Shown here: piece by piece, positions 43,764 to 52,247 of the stretch
How the letters are laid out: each line of letters begins with the position of its first letter
How positions within the stretch are numbered: position 1 is the first letter of the stretch
Assembly: GCA_963742315.1 (NCBI GenBank)
Contig: CAVULE010000015.1
Span: 248,001 to 312,000, forward strand
Length of the DNA stretch: 64,000 nucleotides
Origin: AV69 sp963742315
GTDB taxonomy: Bacteria; Verrucomicrobiota; Verrucomicrobiia; Chthoniobacterales; UBA10450
Reading direction: 5' to 3'
Position numbers and translations under genes: made by a program
Notes under the pieces: generated by a model
The model's database searches: none
Seen by the model: only the letters and a program-made list of their open reading frames with translations
Told to the model about the DNA's origin: nothing

Positions 43764-44777
43764 TCATCGGGAGTCCGCGTGGCGCAGATAGAGCGCCATC
43801 CCGCCAACATCGATCACAGCGAAGTTCCAGGCGAGATATTCTGCTCCGAATAACCCCGAATTCGATTCCTCTGCACTCTTTGAGTGCAACATCTCGCCCG
43901 ATACGTTGACGACACTAATGCTCGCCTTCGGAATGGTAAAGTCACCGATCGTCATCTCCTTAATATCGCCCGCGCCGAGATGCTCAATGCGACCCTCGCC
44001 GGCGTCCTCTGCAAACCGGGTTCCCGAAATAGTAACCCCAGCCTGGCTCGCCATCGTTTTGTCCACGGTTGTCACCGCGGCACCCGTATCTACGATCATT
44101 CGCGTGGGGTGGCCATTGAGCACGGCCGGGACTTCGAGGTGATTGCCTGAGTTCAACCGCATTGGAATTCGAGTGAATCCTCTGCCGGAAAGGAAACTGG
44201 CCACCTTTTGACTAACTGAGCCGCTCGGACCGTTTGGATTAATGTACAGCATCTGGCGAGCACAATCGATAATCATCCCAAATTTACTCATCTCCCGAGC
44301 ACCGAGCAGACCATTGAGATGCGGGAATCTATTAACTGTCGTGATGTGCGTTCCTGTAGCTGCGGCGGGCGCGTCCGGGTTCATGTCGGACGCGTCGGCC
44401 AGCGCGACCGGCACATTGGTGACCACGCAATTGCCCAGGGCGATGCTCTTCGCCACGCTCACTCCATAGTGTTCCCATCTTTTGCCAAAAATTCTGCCTA
44501 CGTTAATAGTGGTGTTTTCGACTTTTAGCCCGAATGTCCCAGCGCTGTTTTTGTCGATGATCGTGACCGGCGCTCCGGTGTCGATCATCAGGGCGGCGCG
44601 CTTGTTGTTGATAGAAGCCGGAACAAAAAGGTGGTTTTCGAATCGCCGCTCCAGTTTCACGCCGGCAAGCCCTTGTCCGGAAAGGAAACCGGCGAGGGTG
44701 CCTGGTTGCTGCTGCGATTGCGCAGTGAAAGGAGCGAGCACCACCGCCGATAGGATCAAGGCGAACAATTTTTTCAT
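43764..44777 (-). CDS. Secreted protein with two retropepsin-like aspartyl protease domains
   Basis: About 337 residues. Signal peptide (LFALILSAVVLAPFTAQS), then two tandem copies of a clan AA aspartic protease fold, each with a D-T-G-A site: AALMIDTGAPVTIIDKNSA near residue 65 and TRMIVDTGAAVTTVDKTMA near 235. Each is preceded by a GFLSGQGLAGVKLERRFENH / SFLSGRGFTRIPMRLNSGNH-type unit. Retropepsins are dimers; two domains in one chain could form an intramolecular active site. Envelope location; substrate unknown. ATG 44777 leaves the signal peptide at the N-terminus. Confidence 0.8.
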   Translation of the reverse strand: MKKLFALILSAVVLAPFTAQSQQQPGTLAGFLSGQGLAGVKLERRFENHLFVPASINNKRAALMIDTGAPVTIIDKNSAGTFGLKVENTTINVGRIFGKRWEHYGVSVAKSIALGNCVVTNVPVALADASDMNPDAPAAATGTHITTVNRFPHLNGLLGAREMSKFGMIIDCARQMLYINPNGPSGSVSQKVASFLSGRGFTRIPMRLNSGNHLEVPAVLNGHPTRMIVDTGAAVTTVDKTMASQAGVTISGTRFAEDAGEGRIEHLGAGDIKEMTIGDFTIPKASISVVNVSGEMLHSKSAEESNSGLFGAEYLAWNFAVIDVGGMALYLRHADSR

Positions 44778-45168
44778 GGGTCGCCATATACCATGTCGTT
44801 GCTTCGCCCGTCTATTCTTGTTCACCACAATAGGCGGTCACTTAAACCACCTGGGAGGCGGCCGCATTTCCGCCAGCATCGTCATCGCGCGCACTCGCGA
44901 GCTAGTCGTAATTTCCGAACACCCGAATACGGGCGAATTACAGTCGCCGACGTCGCGAGGGGGTCGGTAAAGAGCAGCTGAGTAATAAAGCGACGCGCGA
45001 TTGGGATTAAGTGGAACTATGTTTGGATCGATCGTGACTCTGCAAAATTCGTTTCCGGCGCGCCACCGGCGGTCGCCGCAACTGGGGACCATAAGGCCAC
45101 CGATTGTGCCGTGAAGTAGTAAAATTACGAGAAAATTCTGCGCGGACCTGCGCCTGCCGCGACAGCGA
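44778..45168. other. Gap without recognised gene
   Basis: Short frames on both strands lack homology, signal peptides or ribosome-binding sites. A GGCGGCCGCATTTCCGCC stretch near 44858 and GC-rich inverted pieces near 45055-45080 are the only structure noticed. Confidence 0.4.
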
Positions 45169-46584
45169 CTACGCCGAGACGACGGGGGCCTGCGAGGACC
45201 GGCGCGAACTAATTGCGGCGCGGACGAAATTGTTACCTAACTCCCACATCGGTCCGGGGAATTTGCGGCACTCGGTCAGCACGTTGTCCAGCGCGGTAAC
45301 AAACAATGCGATTTCTTTTTCGCCGATGATCAGCGGCGGCAGGATTTTGAGCACGTCCATGGCGTGGCCTGCTACCTGGGTAAGGATACGATGTTTACTC
45401 AACATTTGGGTCACGAGCATTTGGGCGAATAGGACCTTGTCCACCTTGTGCAGTAGTTTCCATGCCATCTTCAGCTTGAACTCGCTCGGTTCGTGGAACT
45501 CGATTGCGATGATCAATCCTTTGCCGCGGACTTCCTTGATGAAGCTATGTTTGGCGCGCAGAGCATCGATTCGTTCCATCAATTGCGCGCCCATCTCCGC
45601 GGCGCGTTCGACCAGATTTTCCTGATCGATTACTTCGAGCGCAGCCAGGCCGCAGGCCATGGCGAGATTGTTGCGGCCGAAAGTAGTTGAGTGAACTACG
45701 CACCGGTCCATCCGGCTGAAGGTTTTTTGGTAGATGTCGCGCCGGGTGACGATCGCCCCGCACGGGACGTAACCGCCACTCAAGGTCTTGGCCAGAGTGA
45801 TGATGTCCGGTTCGAGGTTCCAATGCTGGAATCCGAACATCTTGCCCGTTCTTCCGAGACCGCACTGGACTTCGTCGCTAACGAGAAGTGTGCCGTATTT
45901 GCGGCAAAGCTCCTGCGCGCGCCGGAAAAAATCTGTCATCGGCGATTTGCACCCTTTGCCCTGCACCGGTTCGATGACGAAAGCGGCAACATCGCCTTTG
46001 GCCAGCTCGCCCTCGAGCGAGGCGATGTCATCCAGCGCGATGCGTGTGTCCCACTGATCCATCAGCGGGCCGAAACCGTCGGTAAAGCTTTCGCATCCCA
46101 TCAAAGACAGTGATCCGATGCTGAGTCCGTGAAAGGCGCTCTCCAGCGAGATGACGCGCTTCTTTCCAGTGGCGGCGCGGGCGAATTTTAGCGCGCCTTC
46201 CATCGCTTCGGTGCCGGAGTTACAAAAGAAAACGGCATCGAGATGCGGCGGTGTGCGCTTCGTGATGGCCTCGGCCAGGAGTCCGCTCAGGAGCGAGCAA
46301 TCCATCTGCACCATGTTCGGCAAATCGAGATCGAGAACGTCGCGGATCGCTTTCTTCACGACGGGATGGTTCCGGCCAATGTTGAAAACAGAATAACCGC
46401 TCAGGAAATCCAGGTAGGCGTTGTTATCCATGTCGTAGAGATAAGCGCCTTCAGCCCGGGCATAGACCTTGTCGAAACCAATGACGCGCTGGGCCGCGAC
46501 CAGGGTGCGATTGATATGTCGATGATGCAGCTCGTAATTTTCGCCGAGCCGTGCTGCAATGATTTCTTTCAGGTCAAAAGACAT
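45169..46584 (-). CDS. Class III PLP-dependent aminotransferase
   Basis: 471 residues of the ornithine/acetylornithine aminotransferase fold: LYDMDNNAYLDFLSGYSVFN, VFFCNSGTEAMEGALKFARA, ESAFHGLSIGSLSLMG, the Asp in LLVSDEVQCGLGRTGKMF, and the PLP lysine in TLAKTLSGGYVPCGA. The extended N-terminus (ELHHRHINRTLVAAQRVIGF) is characteristic of a subgroup of unclear substrate. No biosynthetic neighbours point to a pathway. Confidence 0.88.
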   Translation of the reverse strand: MSFDLKEIIAARLGENYELHHRHINRTLVAAQRVIGFDKVYARAEGAYLYDMDNNAYLDFLSGYSVFNIGRNHPVVKKAIRDVLDLDLPNMVQMDCSLLSGLLAEAITKRTPPHLDAVFFCNSGTEAMEGALKFARAATGKKRVISLESAFHGLSIGSLSLMGCESFTDGFGPLMDQWDTRIALDDIASLEGELAKGDVAAFVIEPVQGKGCKSPMTDFFRRAQELCRKYGTLLVSDEVQCGLGRTGKMFGFQHWNLEPDIITLAKTLSGGYVPCGAIVTRRDIYQKTFSRMDRCVVHSTTFGRNNLAMACGLAALEVIDQENLVERAAEMGAQLMERIDALRAKHSFIKEVRGKGLIIAIEFHEPSEFKLKMAWKLLHKVDKVLFAQMLVTQMLSKHRILTQVAGHAMDVLKILPPLIIGEKEIALFVTALDNVLTECRKFPGPMWELGNNFVRAAISSRRSSQAPVVSA

Positions 46585-46630
46585 TCTCGGACGTTCTCTG
46601 ATTTAGGGGCGAAAAGCAAACGTAGGCATC

Positions 46631-46700
46631 GGGACCAGCGGTCCCCGTTACAACTTTTTCTTGAGACGATTGGGTGGATCGAGCAGTCCCCTGCTCGATG
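46631..46700. repeat. GGGACC palindrome and GGATCGAGCAG hairpin
   Basis: A small palindrome GGGACCAGCGGTCCC (46631-46645) and the element GGTGGATCGAGCAGTCCCCT plus GCTCGATG (46673-46700). The second recurs in inverse orientation at 47324-47351, on the other side of the next gene. Confidence 0.6.
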
Positions 46701-46717
46701 GCGATATAGCACCGTGC

Positions 46718-47224
46718 TCAAGGTTTCCAATCTCGATACGCTTCCTGCGCGCCAACCTGCAGGTTTGTTTTTCCAGGTGAATGTCGTTCCAGTTGTATGG
46801 CGAGCCATTGGAACCATTCAAAAGTCTTTTGCGAACCGCTGCGCCGGCGTTCTTCCTCGATGTAGGGTTTTAATTTACGCCAGGCGAGACGAACTGTGCC
46901 GCCAACCAAATCGGCGGCCACGCGCAATGGAACGATTCGCGCATAAACGGAGTAGCCAAGTCCCTCCAGAGTTACCCCAACTGAATGCGCAGCGTTTAAC
47001 ACCTCGGCGTTGGCTTCGATCGCGGGAGCGCTCGAGCCATCCGGGATACTGTGCACGACGATCATCGACTTCATCCACGCCTGCGACAAAAGCGCCTGGA
47101 CCGCAGCGTAAGCCGCCCGCTCTTGCCGCGCCCGTCGCGATCGCTGCGCTTCCACCAGACCGAAACCGACTCCTGTGATGACGGTGAGCGCGGTAGCAAC
47201 ATTCGCGACCGTGGACAAATCCAT
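46718..47224 (-). CDS. Membrane-anchored protein of unknown function
   Basis: About 168 residues. One N-terminal hydrophobic helix (VANVATALTVITGVGFGLVE) is followed by a basic, helical cytoplasmic part (AQRSRRARQERAAYAAVQAL, YIEEERRRSGSQKTFEWFQW). It resembles the DUF4760-type layout, but I do not assign a family firmly. It is flanked on both sides by inverted copies of one palindromic repeat, so it stands as an isolated unit. Confidence 0.6.
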   Translation of the reverse strand: MDLSTVANVATALTVITGVGFGLVEAQRSRRARQERAAYAAVQALLSQAWMKSMIVVHSIPDGSSAPAIEANAEVLNAAHSVGVTLEGLGYSVYARIVPLRVAADLVGGTVRLAWRKLKPYIEEERRRSGSQKTFEWFQWLAIQLERHSPGKTNLQVGAQEAYRDWKP

Positions 47225-47323
47225 TTGCAATTCTTATTAGCAAAAGATCGGCTGTCTTCGAGGAGAAACGCGATTGAGTGGACGAAGTGGTGGATCGGCC
47301 GCTCCGCGGGCGATTTCATTTAG

Positions 47324-47351
47324 CATCGAGCACGGGACTGCTCGATCCACC
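47324..47351. repeat. Inverse copy of the GGATCGAGCAG hairpin
   Basis: CATCGAGCACGGGACTGCTC followed by GATCCACC; the reverse complement of the element at 46673-46700 with one or two changes. Confidence 0.65.
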
Positions 47352-47365
47352 TTACGCGGCAGCTA

Positions 47366-47405
47366 CAAAAAAAGCCGCAGGATTCGCGCGGAACCCTGCG
47401 GCTTT
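47366..47405 (-). terminator. Intrinsic terminator of the 47428-47784 gene
   Basis: On the minus strand a strong stem, AAAGCCGCAGG with CCTGCGGCTTT, is followed by a run of seven T. It starts about 20 bp past the stop codon. Confidence 0.85.
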
Positions 47406-47427
47406 CAATTACTCGACTATATCGGTG

Positions 47428-47784
47428 TTAGTCTTCCACTTGAACGTGCTCAACCACGCGGGTGTCGCCGGTGCCGGTGTAATACACACGCACTTTCTGA
47501 CCGGGCCGGAGCGGGGCGGTTACGATTTTGCCCGCGCCGTTAACGATGCGTGCCGCGGTGCCGAGAGCAAAGCTCACCGGACCCTGACGCTCACTTTTTA
47601 CCACGATAGTCTTGCCGGGCGTGTAGGTGTCCACGGTGCCGGTTTCATATGTGGTGGTCGTTTCGGTCGTTGTCGTAGCGGCCGGAGCGCTTGTGGTTGT
47701 TTGTTCGGTCGTAGTTGTGCTTGTTTGCGCGAATGCCAGCGGGGCGATCAGCGCACAAGCGGCTGTGATAATGCTTTTGTTCAT
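47428..47784 (-). CDS. Small secreted protein with Thr-rich linker (paralogue of 40274-40627)
   Basis: 118 residues: signal peptide (IITAACALIAPLAFAQT), a Thr-rich linker (TTTTEQTTTSAPAATTTT), then a strand-rich domain (GTVDTYTPGKTIVVKSERQG, LRPGQKVRVYYTGTGDTRVV, EHVQVED). Signal and domain plan match the gene at 40274. Start 47784 is supported by GGGAAAGGG just upstream. Ends at a strong intrinsic terminator. Periplasmic, function unknown. Confidence 0.78.
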   Translation of the reverse strand: MNKSIITAACALIAPLAFAQTSTTTTEQTTTSAPAATTTTETTTTYETGTVDTYTPGKTIVVKSERQGPVSFALGTAARIVNGAGKIVTAPLRPGQKVRVYYTGTGDTRVVEHVQVED

Positions 47785-48094
47785 ATCCCTTTCCCTTTTT
47801 TTTGGATTTTGCCTCAACCCTATGCCAAGGCACAGGCCGTTCTCGCGGAGATCGGCCTTTTAATGTTAGACCGGTCCCGGCGCGCCGGTATTCGATCTAA
47901 ATCAGATTTATTTAGGTGGCGTTCGGCCAAGCGCTCTATCTGGGGACGCAGGGTGAATATATCCAGTATGTTGTGGCAGCAATTTCGCTTCTTCCCAGAG
48001 GACAAATTTGAGTTGCCCCTTCCAAGGCTTCGGAAGCCCGCAAGTGTGGGCGCCGTTTGAGTGCGCGCGGAGTTTCGCTAATCTTCGTGCTTCA
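47785..48094. other. Divergent promoter gap before purL
   Basis: Holds the control regions of the secreted-protein gene (minus) and purL (plus). An AT-rich inverted stretch AAATCAGATTT near 47896 stands out. No riboswitch-like structure is recognised. Confidence 0.4.
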
Positions 48095-50530
48095 ATGCCG
48101 AACGCCGTTCTCGATCCCGAGGTCACTCCGGAAGTTGTGGCCAGGCATGGCCTGACGCCGGAGGAGTATATCCGTATCAAAAAAATTCTCGGACGCGAAC
48201 CGAATTTCACCGAGCTGGGAATCTTTTCGGTGATGTGGAGCGAGCATTGTTCCTACAAAAATTCCCGCCGCGAATTGCGGAAATTTCCCACGACCGGCCC
48301 AAACATTTTGGTGAAGGCAGGCGAAGAAAACGCCGGGGTTGTCGATATCGGTGATGACTGGGCGATCGCGTTCAAGATCGAATCACACAATCATCCGAGC
48401 GCAATTGAACCATTCCAAGGCGCCGCCACCGGCGTTGGCGGAATTATTCGTGATATTTTCACGATGGGCGCGCGCCCGGAGTTTTGCCTTAACTCGCTGC
48501 GCTTCGGACCGATAACGCATTCGGTAGGGCGAGACCCTGTCGAGCCGATAAACGAATCGCGGCTCCGCGGAGCGTCGCCCTACCAACTGAGCCCGAAGGC
48601 GCAAATCGCCGCCAACCGGCGCCTCTTCACCGGCGTCGTCTCGGGGATTGCACACTATGGCAATTGCATCGGCGTCCCGACCATCGGTGGCGAAATTTAT
48701 TTCGACGAAAGCTTCGAAGGGAATCCACTGGTGAACGTTTTTTGCCTCGGCGTTTTGCGACACGAACAGTTGGCTCGCGGCGCAGCCCGCGGAGTCGGCA
48801 ACCCGGTTTTTTACGTGGGAGCGGAGACGGGGCGCGATGGTTTGGCCGGTGCGTCGTTTGCCTCGCGTGAGTTGACGGAAGAGTCGCGAGAAGATCGGCC
48901 AGCGGTGCAGGTCGGCGATCCGTTCAAAGAAAAACTTTTATTGGAAGCATGTTTGGAATTGCTCGCGACCGATGCTGTCGCCGGGATTCAGGACATGGGC
49001 GCGGCGGGATTGACCTGCTCCACCTGCGAAACGGCGAGCCGCGGTGGGAGCGGCGTGGAAATTGATCTAGCGAAAGTTCCGAAGCGCGAGCTGGGAATGA
49101 CGCCATACGAAATTCTGCTGAGCGAATCGCAGGAGCGGATGCTCATCATCGCCAAGCGCGGCAAAGAAAATATTGTGCGCGAAATTTTCGCGAAATGGGA
49201 TGTGCCTTGCGCCGAAATCGGACGCGTCACCGACGACGGAATGATGCGCGTGCGCAGCAACGGCAGCGTCGCCGCGGAAATTCCGGCGAAGCCGTTGGCG
49301 GAAGAAGCGCCACTCTATGAACGGGAAGCACGAAAATTGACCGCGGATTACGTGGATGACACAGATCTGCGGAAGGAGATATCGGCGTTATCCGCGGTAG
49401 ATGCCCTGAAGCGGTTGCTCGCTGATCCGACGATCGCGTCGAAGAACTGGGTTTATCGCCAATACGATCACACGGTTCGGACCGGCACAGTGGTAAAACC
49501 GGGTTCGGATGCCGCGGTTTTCTATATTAGAGAGGCGAACAAAATCCTGGCGGCAACGACCGATTGTAACTCGTTGTATTGCGCGCTCAATCCGCGCGAG
49601 GGCGGGCGCATTGCGGTCGCGGAAGCGGCGCGAAATCTCACCTGTTCCGGCGCGCGACCGCTCGCGGTGACGGACAATTTGAACTTCGGTAACCCTTACA
49701 AGGCGGAGAATTTCTGGCAATTGCGCGAGGCCGTTGAGGGAATTGCCGAGGCATGTCGCGTGTTCGGCACGCCGGTGGTTGGAGGCAATGTCTCGCTTTA
49801 CAATGAAAGCCCGGCCGGGGTGGTCGATCCCACCCCGACGGTGGCGATGGTTGGTTTGATCGATGACGAGAAACACATCACGACGCAGTGGTTTAAGAAT
49901 AAGGGGGACGCCATTATTTTGATTGGAGGGACGCGCTCCGCCGCGTCCAAAGACCCGGACGACACGGAGGTCGCCCGTCCAGCCGCGGCCAACGATCGCG
50001 GCTACGGCCTGGGCGGGTCGCGCTTTCTCAAGGTTTGCTTCGGGAAAAAAATTGGGCCGGTCCCCAAACTCGACATTGAGTTGGAGCGCGCGGTGCAAAA
50101 CGCGGTGCGCGATTTGATTCGGCTAAATCTCGTTAGGAGCGCACATGATTGCAGCGAGGGCGGACTGGCGGTCGCACTGGCGGAATGCTGTTTTAGCCCC
50201 GATCGGTTGTTCGGCACGGAAATTAATTTCGAAAACCGTGGCTGCGCGGGCGAGACGCCTGCCTCTACAGACGCGGCTACATTGCTCTTCAACGAAGCGC
50301 AATCGCGCGTCATTATTTCCTGCGAGCCAAAAAATACGGAACGGGTTTTGTCAGAGCTAAAATCGAAAAGTATTCCGCATGCACTGATTGGCAGCGTGAT
50401 CACCGATAGTCTTCGCGTTACCGTGAACGACGAAAATCTCAGCTGGCGGGTCGCGGAGTTGCACGATCTTTGGTGGAATTCAATCCGGCGGGCAGTGGAA
50501 AGCGATTCCGAGCCGATCCCGAGCTTGTGA
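48095..50530 (+). CDS. purL: Phosphoribosylformylglycinamidine synthase II, with in-frame repeat insertions
   Basis: ATP-dependent amidation of FGAR to FGAM in purine synthesis (small PurL type, works with PurS and PurQ, which are not in this window). Motifs: FSVMWSEHCSYKNSRRELRK, FKIESHNHPSAIEPFQGAAT, GIQDMGAAGLTCSTCETASR, LAVTDNLNFGNPYKAENFWQ, VGGNVSLYNES. At 811 residues it is longer than the roughly 740 usual. The excess matches three dispersed-repeat segments at about residues 143-164, 611-640 and 716-725. ATG 48095 is chosen because homology begins just after it. First gene of purL-purF-purM. Confidence 0.95.
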   Translation: MPNAVLDPEVTPEVVARHGLTPEEYIRIKKILGREPNFTELGIFSVMWSEHCSYKNSRRELRKFPTTGPNILVKAGEENAGVVDIGDDWAIAFKIESHNHPSAIEPFQGAATGVGGIIRDIFTMGARPEFCLNSLRFGPITHSVGRDPVEPINESRLRGASPYQLSPKAQIAANRRLFTGVVSGIAHYGNCIGVPTIGGEIYFDESFEGNPLVNVFCLGVLRHEQLARGAARGVGNPVFYVGAETGRDGLAGASFASRELTEESREDRPAVQVGDPFKEKLLLEACLELLATDAVAGIQDMGAAGLTCSTCETASRGGSGVEIDLAKVPKRELGMTPYEILLSESQERMLIIAKRGKENIVREIFAKWDVPCAEIGRVTDDGMMRVRSNGSVAAEIPAKPLAEEAPLYEREARKLTADYVDDTDLRKEISALSAVDALKRLLADPTIASKNWVYRQYDHTVRTGTVVKPGSDAAVFYIREANKILAATTDCNSLYCALNPREGGRIAVAEAARNLTCSGARPLAVTDNLNFGNPYKAENFWQLREAVEGIAEACRVFGTPVVGGNVSLYNESPAGVVDPTPTVAMVGLIDDEKHITTQWFKNKGDAIILIGGTRSAASKDPDDTEVARPAAANDRGYGLGGSRFLKVCFGKKIGPVPKLDIELERAVQNAVRDLIRLNLVRSAHDCSEGGLAVALAECCFSPDRLFGTEINFENRGCAGETPASTDAATLLFNEAQSRVIISCEPKNTERVLSELKSKSIPHALIGSVITDSLRVTVNDENLSWRVAELHDLWWNSIRRAVESDSEPIPSL
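48523..48584. repeat. GTAGGGCGA element inside purL
   Basis: Arms GGTAGGGCGAGACCCTGTCG and GCGGAGCGTCGCCCTACC form an imperfect palindrome. It encodes VGRDPVEPINESRLRGASPY between LRFG and RRLFTGVVSGIAHYGN, a place where other PurL proteins have only a short loop. Confidence 0.8.
49925..50010. repeat. GGAGGGACGCGC element inside purL
   Basis: Starts with GGAGGGACGCGCTCCGCCGC, as in the gaps around purM, and includes a diverged return arm (GGAGGTCGCCCGTCC). It encodes GGTRSAASKDPDDTEVARPA plus a few residues, inserted between AIILI and LGGSRFLKV. Confidence 0.7.
50241..50270. repeat. GACGCCTGCCTCTACAG element inside purL
   Basis: GAGACGCCTGCCTCTACAG, as in the rho 5' region, encodes GETPASTD within the FENRGCAGETPASTDAATLL stretch. 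Confidence 0.6.
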
Positions 50531-50546
50531 TGGGCGAAGAACACGG

Positions 50547-50628
50547 TCATCCCGAGCAAAGCCGAGGGATCCCGCCACGAAAACTTAAGGTAACTTTCAC
50601 GGGATCCCTCGGCTTTGCTCGGGATGAC
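50547..50628. repeat. Large perfect hairpin between purL and purF
   Basis: Two perfect 29-base arms (starting GTCATCCCGAGCAAAGCCGA; return arm ending TTGCTCGGGATGAC) around a 24-base loop with TTAAGGTAAC. It is the best-preserved copy of the family at 13553, 18470 and 25638. It lies within the pur operon and could affect readthrough. Confidence 0.85.
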
Positions 50629-50680
50629 GGGACGCTTACGACATTGAACAAAACCACAAAATCGACGATGTTGTTTTGCC

Positions 50681-52180
50681 ATGCCCCCTGAAACTTCCGG
50701 TCACGACGAATTACCCGATCGCGCCGCGCTTCCACAGCACGAGTGCGGACTTTTCGGGGTGTTCGGTCATCCGAACGCCGCGGTGCTGACCTATTACGGC
50801 CTCTTCGCGCTGCAGCATCGCGGCCAGGAAAGCGCCGGCATCGTGACGAGCAACGGCGCCGGCCAGACCTTTCTCCAGCATAAGGGCATGGGCCTGGTCT
50901 CGCAGGTGTTTGGACAGGATGAGTTGGAAAAACTAAAAGGGACGCGTGCCGTCGGTCACACCCGTTATTCCACTACCGGAACGAGCACGTTGAAAAACGC
51001 GCAACCTTTCGTGGTCGATTGCGTGCGCGGGCAGATGGCGATTGCGCACAATGGAAATTTGATCAATGCCGATCTGCTGCGCGACGAATTGGAAAGCAAG
51101 GGTTCCATTTTTCAAACCACCGCCGATAGCGAAATCATCCTGCATTTACTGGCGCGCCCAGCCGACAACGGCAGCAGTGTTCTGGGTGCCTTGCGCCGGA
51201 TCGAAGGCGCGTTCTCGCTCCTGATCATGAGCGAGCAGGAGTTGATCGCGGTCCGCGATCCTTTTGGCTGGCGTCCGCTCGTTTTGGGAAAACTCGATGG
51301 CGCTTACATTCTCGCCTCGGAAACATGCGCGCTCGATCTCATCCATGCTGAATTTGTTCGCGAGATTGAGCCGGGCGAAGTGCTAATCATAAACGAGCAC
51401 GGACTGCGCTCGGAGCGACCGTTCCGGGACGAACAACCTGCTTTCTGCATGTTCGAATACGTTTATTTTGCGCGACCCGACAGCATCATCGCCGGGATGA
51501 ATGTCGGTAAAGTTCGCACCGAGATGGGACGCGAACTGGCGCGGAGATTTCCGGTGGAAGCGGATATCGTAGTGCCGGTGCCGGACTCGGGAAATTACGC
51601 CGCGCTCGGTTTTGCGGAGGAATTAAAGATTCCGTTTCAGCACGCTTTTGTCCGGAATCACTACATCGGCCGAACGTTTTTGCAGCCGAGTCAGCTCATT
51701 CGCGACTTCGATGTGCGGGTGAAATTAAACCTGATAAAGGAAATGGTGGAAGGGAAACGAGTCGTGGTGGTGGACGATTCGATCGTGCGCGGAACCACGG
51801 CGCGCGCGCGCATTGTCAACTTGCGGGAAGCGGGCGCGAAAGAGGTGCACATGCGGGTGAGTTGTCCGCCGCATCGCTTCGCCTGTCATTACGGAATCGA
51901 TTTTCCCGATCCGGAAAAACTGATCGCTAACCAGATGTCGATGGAAAAAATCTGCGAGTACCTCAATGTCGATAGTCTTGGCTATCTCGACATCGAAGGA
52001 ATGGTCAAGGCCACCGGGCGGCCCGCCAATTCTTTTTGCCTCGCTTGTTTTAACGGGAATTATCCCCTGCCCGTCGATCCTGCGCTGGATAAATTCATCA
52101 TGGAAAAGCGGGAGCAACGCGCTCGCGCTTTGGCGGAGGAAAGGGACGGTCAGCCGACTTTGTTTGCGGAGTTGAAATGA
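50681..52180 (+). CDS. purF: Amidophosphoribosyltransferase
   Basis: First committed step of purine synthesis: PRPP and glutamine to phosphoribosylamine. A short leader precedes the class II amidotransferase Cys (PQHECGLFGVFG, near residue 23), so processing may be needed. Other motifs are LQHRGQESAGIVTSNG, VGHTRYSTTGTS, the PRPP loop RVVVVDDSIVRGTTA and the cysteine motif CLACFNGNYPLPV, typical of the Fe-S Bacillus-type enzyme. 499 residues. Follows purL across the large hairpin. Confidence 0.96.
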   Translation: MPPETSGHDELPDRAALPQHECGLFGVFGHPNAAVLTYYGLFALQHRGQESAGIVTSNGAGQTFLQHKGMGLVSQVFGQDELEKLKGTRAVGHTRYSTTGTSTLKNAQPFVVDCVRGQMAIAHNGNLINADLLRDELESKGSIFQTTADSEIILHLLARPADNGSSVLGALRRIEGAFSLLIMSEQELIAVRDPFGWRPLVLGKLDGAYILASETCALDLIHAEFVREIEPGEVLIINEHGLRSERPFRDEQPAFCMFEYVYFARPDSIIAGMNVGKVRTEMGRELARRFPVEADIVVPVPDSGNYAALGFAEELKIPFQHAFVRNHYIGRTFLQPSQLIRDFDVRVKLNLIKEMVEGKRVVVVDDSIVRGTTARARIVNLREAGAKEVHMRVSCPPHRFACHYGIDFPDPEKLIANQMSMEKICEYLNVDSLGYLDIEGMVKATGRPANSFCLACFNGNYPLPVDPALDKFIMEKREQRARALAEERDGQPTLFAELK

Positions 52181-52183
52181 GTT

Positions 52184-52242
52184 GGAGGGACATGCTCCGT
52201 CATGTCCCCAATTTTTGGGACGCGACAGCGCGCGTCCCTCCC
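52184..52242. repeat. GGAGGGACATGC palindromic element between purF and purM
   Basis: Halves GGAGGGACATGCTCCGTCAT and ACGCGACAGCGCGCGTCCCT. A close relative lies at 53273-53350 and another is inside purL. It is in frame with purM from a TTG at 52182 and could be mistaken for its start. Confidence 0.8.
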
Positions 52243-52247
52243 TCGAT

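Noticed and set aside
45169..46584. Assigning the class III aminotransferase to hopanoid synthesis (HpnO)
   Set aside because: No hopanoid genes are nearby and the sequence alone does not distinguish the substrate.
47863..47871. Isolated GTTAGAC (also GTCTAAC near 43748) as further attC boxes
   Set aside because: No paired R'' or R' box with complementary inner boxes lies within 60-150 bp.
52182..52247. TTG start for purM at 52182
   Set aside because: The added residues are encoded by a dispersed palindromic repeat; GTG 52248 lies directly before the conserved N-terminus.
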